A stretch of DNA of 64,000 nucleotides from Flavobacteriaceae bacterium (lineage in GTDB: Bacteria; Bacteroidota; Bacteroidia; Flavobacteriales; Flavobacteriaceae), in NCBI GenBank assembly GCA_027490305.1, contig JAIXYI010000049.1, forward strand, positions 1 to 64,000, given 5' to 3'. The notes under the pieces are model-generated. The model saw only the letters and a program-made list of their open reading frames with translations. It was not told the DNA's origin and ran no database searches. Position 1 is the stretch's first letter; each line of letters opens with the position of its first letter. Of this stretch, positions 62,601-64,000 are shown one piece after another. A program made the translations under genes and the position numbers.

Positions 62601-64000
62601 TATATTCTTACGGCTACCGACCCCGAATCAGGCTGCTCCGCTTCATCGAGTGTGTCGGTAGTGATAAAGCCGAATCCGGAGATAACGGTTTCGCCTTCCG
62701 GGCCCTATTGTGGCAACGAGTTTACAATAACGGCATCCGGAGCGACCACGTATAGCTGGAGTCCGGCCACGGGTCTTAGCGCCACCACCGGTGCTACCGT
62801 GACTGCCCAGATAACAGAGCCAACAACCTATACGATAACCGGAACGCTTGATGGCTGCACGGCGTCTAAGCAGATTACGTTGCATCCTGCTTTGTCAGTT
62901 GCTGCCGCTTCCAATTCCCCGCGTTGTTCGGGCGAAACACTGCAGTTGAATGCGCCTGTGGCTTCAACCGGCGGTTATCTTATGACCCCCTTGAGCGGGG
63001 TGGCCTTCGTCGATATCCTCACTACTGGCACCACTATTCCGCTGACCTCCGGCGACGACGCCTATACCATTACCATACCGCCTTTTGTCTACAACGGAAC
63101 GACCTTTACAACCGCCCGCATTGGGAATGACGGCGCAGTGGTCTTTGGTACGAACGCGGGGGTTATCAACTATACTAATAAATCCTTACCAGAGGGGGTG
63201 GGCTCTTCCTCTAGCGTTGGTATCATTTCAGGATCTGGCAACTCGGTGGCGGCGCTTTGTCCCTATTGGGACGATTTGGATCTTCTGCCCACTACTTCAG
63301 TGAAAACGCAGGTTATAGGCAATACGGTAATTATCCAATGGACCGACCAGAAACTGTTCAGTAAACCCGCTGCCCTTGGGGGGATTACGTTTCAGGTACA
63401 GCTGGAACTTATTACAGGTCTTATCCATTTCGTCTATCAGGATGTGACGTTTACTGACGGAGGCGGCAATGGTACCACAGCAACAATCGGACTTAACTTA
63501 TCCAGTTCCGCCGCTGTAGAGTATTCGTTCAATTCGTCGTCGCTGACGGATGGCCAAAGCATCACCTTCACACCGGCGGTGAACAGCTATAGTTGGACCG
63601 GTCCGAACGGGTTTACTTCCACCGTCCCAAACCCGGTGATTCCTTCTGCCACGGAAGCGGCAACCGGCACCTACACCTTATCTGTCTTCAATTCAGTTAC
63701 CGGTTGCAGCAGTTTGGCAACCACGGATGTCGTTGTGGCATCGATACCAGCCGGAGGGACCATAACCGGTGCCGGGGGAATGTGTTTTGGTGCCAATGCC
63801 AATGCTTTGACGATAAGCGGCTACACCGGATCGATTGTTCGTTGGGAGAAATCGGAGACACCGTACACGGAATGGATCGAAATTGCGTCGACAAGTCCGA
63901 CCCTGGACCCGGGTATCCTGTACAACGAAACCAAATACCGGGCTTTGGTGCAGTCTGGCTGTGGTAACGCCTATTCGCAGGAAGCCGGTTTTACGTTTGC
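56619..64000 (+). CDS. giant T9SS-type surface protein (copy 2), truncated by window end
   Basis: ATG 56619 MGSPVHASIKRHLPLLAAAWLLAGLLPIFAQTNSITESFLSLRING...; colinear with copy 1; frame still open at 64000, hence absent from the ORF track. Confidence 0.88.
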   Translation, partial: MGSPVHASIKRHLPLLAAAWLLAGLLPIFAQTNSITESFLSLRINGTNTVYDMNAATTAPNFEGANLGTYLIGSNSLILRGALQRTSKCAGGTVTASRLRWRVWLTASGPSGTFATINLTTVSSEPGGCGGNQSWQATDGAFDLAANLLPGNYTLEAFTEADGTPSNLVDNNGGANYKATFTIGVDTTKPVLITTGANTLIRAAQNLFAAFALVNAGAVTGAITLRIAGNTNEPVTAVLFASNGSAPNYSSIQIQPFGGVARVITGSLAAPLVVLDGADNVRFDGLNTDGHALTIRNSSTSNMQGTSTITFRNGAENNTLTNCSIMGASTTQLSLPGGTIVFTESTFGNDDNTISNCTITSVGSNLPTKAIFSGGSGINSLCAITNNNISNFFSPSQDSSGIFIAGNCSRWTISNNRFFQTSARVFSGNAFNAPIYVMGTSGAVDGFVISDNTIGFGSASQTGTYTLSGGGGRFIGILYNSVTGITNPSFVTGNTITRISLTATAASGVGLATPFAGIITGLGQVTVNNNVIGNMTATGRITVSTTGISDTEMNGIHALTSSSVVANGNQIGGISVSNTGSNARFGFIGIRMTPSSGSGNLTASSNTIGGTVTNSISNNATSTSAYINGLLCTAATASLTDNVVRNLTTASGTGSGGLASVAGLLLQDGSNQTISRNTISNLRNTFTGSSTVVVGIIFYGNSGNVIDRNTIHSLSAAHSASFVMGILVATGSNTIRNNMITLGRGVADPMLLIGVYDYGGNNNFYHNSVYITGTTSGTTETLAFFSLSGTGMRDIRNNIFCNMRMTTGYSTIHGGLRLPADTSNFIMDHNLYDLAAGNFLGMMGSYGSLFLPDWKSLTGQEEHSVTGNPQFVAPTSATPNLRIKTGIGTLVERRGTALASVTDDFDGEVRDSATPVDIGADAGLFTAIDTTPPLIAYTPVNYGTVGSGRSISGISITDDVSGVASDAGVRPRLYFKKSTDPNTLAGWKFVESTGGYDFLIPYNVLSGGGVVPGDVIQYFIIAQDRQTPANISIAGGTFNTAPTTVDLGAAQFPIGGTIHSYVIRDFISGNKTVCPSGCDFNSLTNTNGAFDVINRSDVAGSMSLFISGDLTNETGTFALDEFNPGTAGTYQIVIRPVGAPRIVSGSSPEALIRLNGADRVTIDGSLSNTNNTLCPLSRASRDLIIENRATSGSPSVIRIHNVGSLAGASNNTIKNCRIRGAAGYTEYGVISGSANDVIGTDLDNNSYINNEISRVDVGISTGGASLANKNTGTIILLNEMDAAEPDNIRRAGIVVLYDEGAVISGNTVAHVKRGLGARAATGISLGMGLSASNYRASGYEEVTGATVSHNMIYDIENTDIRDSYGISIGAISESGTNPNKIWNNSISGIRSGSIFGSATFGIYVGANLGATQLYHNTLSLFGPTSGVTNSYGIFVDNASPTVDIRNNVIVNKGTALSTGKQFGISFTSGTFTNITSNNNSIFVTSDSTHFAIGTGSATTPTGASLSSWTTATGKDAASVSVDPSFTSDDDLRLLAVGANTALVNAGANLSATVATDIDCATRDTTPTVGCKQLTSIPVCAGANGGTAMAVAPILCTSSGQTTIRATGFSTGSNTLYQWQYATTADFSAPVNIGSASTSYADASTGLITAPRYYRLVVTCPSTSQTGYSTVASVAVSDPVVVTVTSSVPTICAGGSVTLTASGATSYTWSPSIGLSATTGTTVTASPTVTTTYTVTGNTNGCTNTATITVNVVPVVPSPVVSSNSPVCPGSPLNLNGGTYFLDGYDMSVTTGQTFFALSESNATAVALTDGMGTITMPPFRFNNVVYTEARVSVNGVLVFGANTGNVSSDNSQLPATVISGTGNSQAAICVHWGANTTSPSSKIFTKSVGDEFIIGWNSFIDVNAKFQIRLNTVTGAIRLLHSGPVNWGEGATIGLNYSAMSALQYSFDTGGTLDSETIRFTPRQATFAWTGPNGFSSTTLNAVVTTPTSLAGGTYILTATDPESGCSASSSVSVVIKPNPEITVSPSGPYCGNEFTITASGATTYSWSPATGLSATTGATVTAQITEPTTYTITGTLDGCTASKQITLHPALSVAAASNSPRCSGETLQLNAPVASTGGYLMTPLSGVAFVDILTTGTTIPLTSGDDAYTITIPPFVYNGTTFTTARIGNDGAVVFGTNAGVINYTNKSLPEGVGSSSSVGIISGSGNSVAALCPYWDDLDLLPTTSVKTQVIGNTVIIQWTDQKLFSKPAALGGITFQVQLELITGLIHFVYQDVTFTDGGGNGTTATIGLNLSSSAAVEYSFNSSSLTDGQSITFTPAVNSYSWTGPNGFTSTVPNPVIPSATEAATGTYTLSVFNSVTGCSSLATTDVVVASIPAGGTITGAGGMCFGANANALTISGYTGSIVRWEKSETPYTEWIEIASTSPTLDPGILYNETKYRALVQSGCGNAYSQEAGFTF

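Overview
The window is Bacteroidota DNA, most likely Flavobacteriaceae (inferred from T9SS sorting domains, TAnnTTTG-type promoters and a flavobacterial-type proteorhodopsin). No rRNA, tRNA, CRISPR array, transposase or integrase was recognised. Main blocks: (1) 88-4376, a putative SleB-like hydrolase followed by small exported or lipoprotein genes. (2) 6312-15945, a nuclease/NTPase-rich, defence-island-like segment: a 1367-aa KAP-like P-loop ATPase, a MazG-like gene overlapping a PD-(D/E)XK-DUF2075 helicase-like gene, a decayed small-gene tract with in-frame stops, a PDDEXK nuclease and two GIY-YIG genes. A 12-unit 21-bp tandem repeat precedes it. (3) 16003-23075, a CHASE2/FecR-like/M48 operon and a second operon of unknown function. 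(4) A proteorhodopsin/blh divergent pair (27471-29219) bracketed by two inverted, paralogous four-gene cassettes (small protein, membrane protein, histidine kinase, LuxR regulator) whose leaders share a near-palindrome. (5) 34977-64000, an AsmA-like gene, a tandem pair of EF-hand/LRR/T9SS proteins, a TPR kinase/LuxR pair and a tandem pair of giant T9SS beta-helix proteins, the second running off the window. Both tandem duplications carry a fossil of the upstream neighbour gene, and the giant pair contains an apparent gene-conversion tract. The strongest candidates for something undescribed are the twin cassettes around the rhodopsin locus and the MazG/nuclease-helicase plus KAP-like ATPase island. 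No database search was run; family names come from motif reading.
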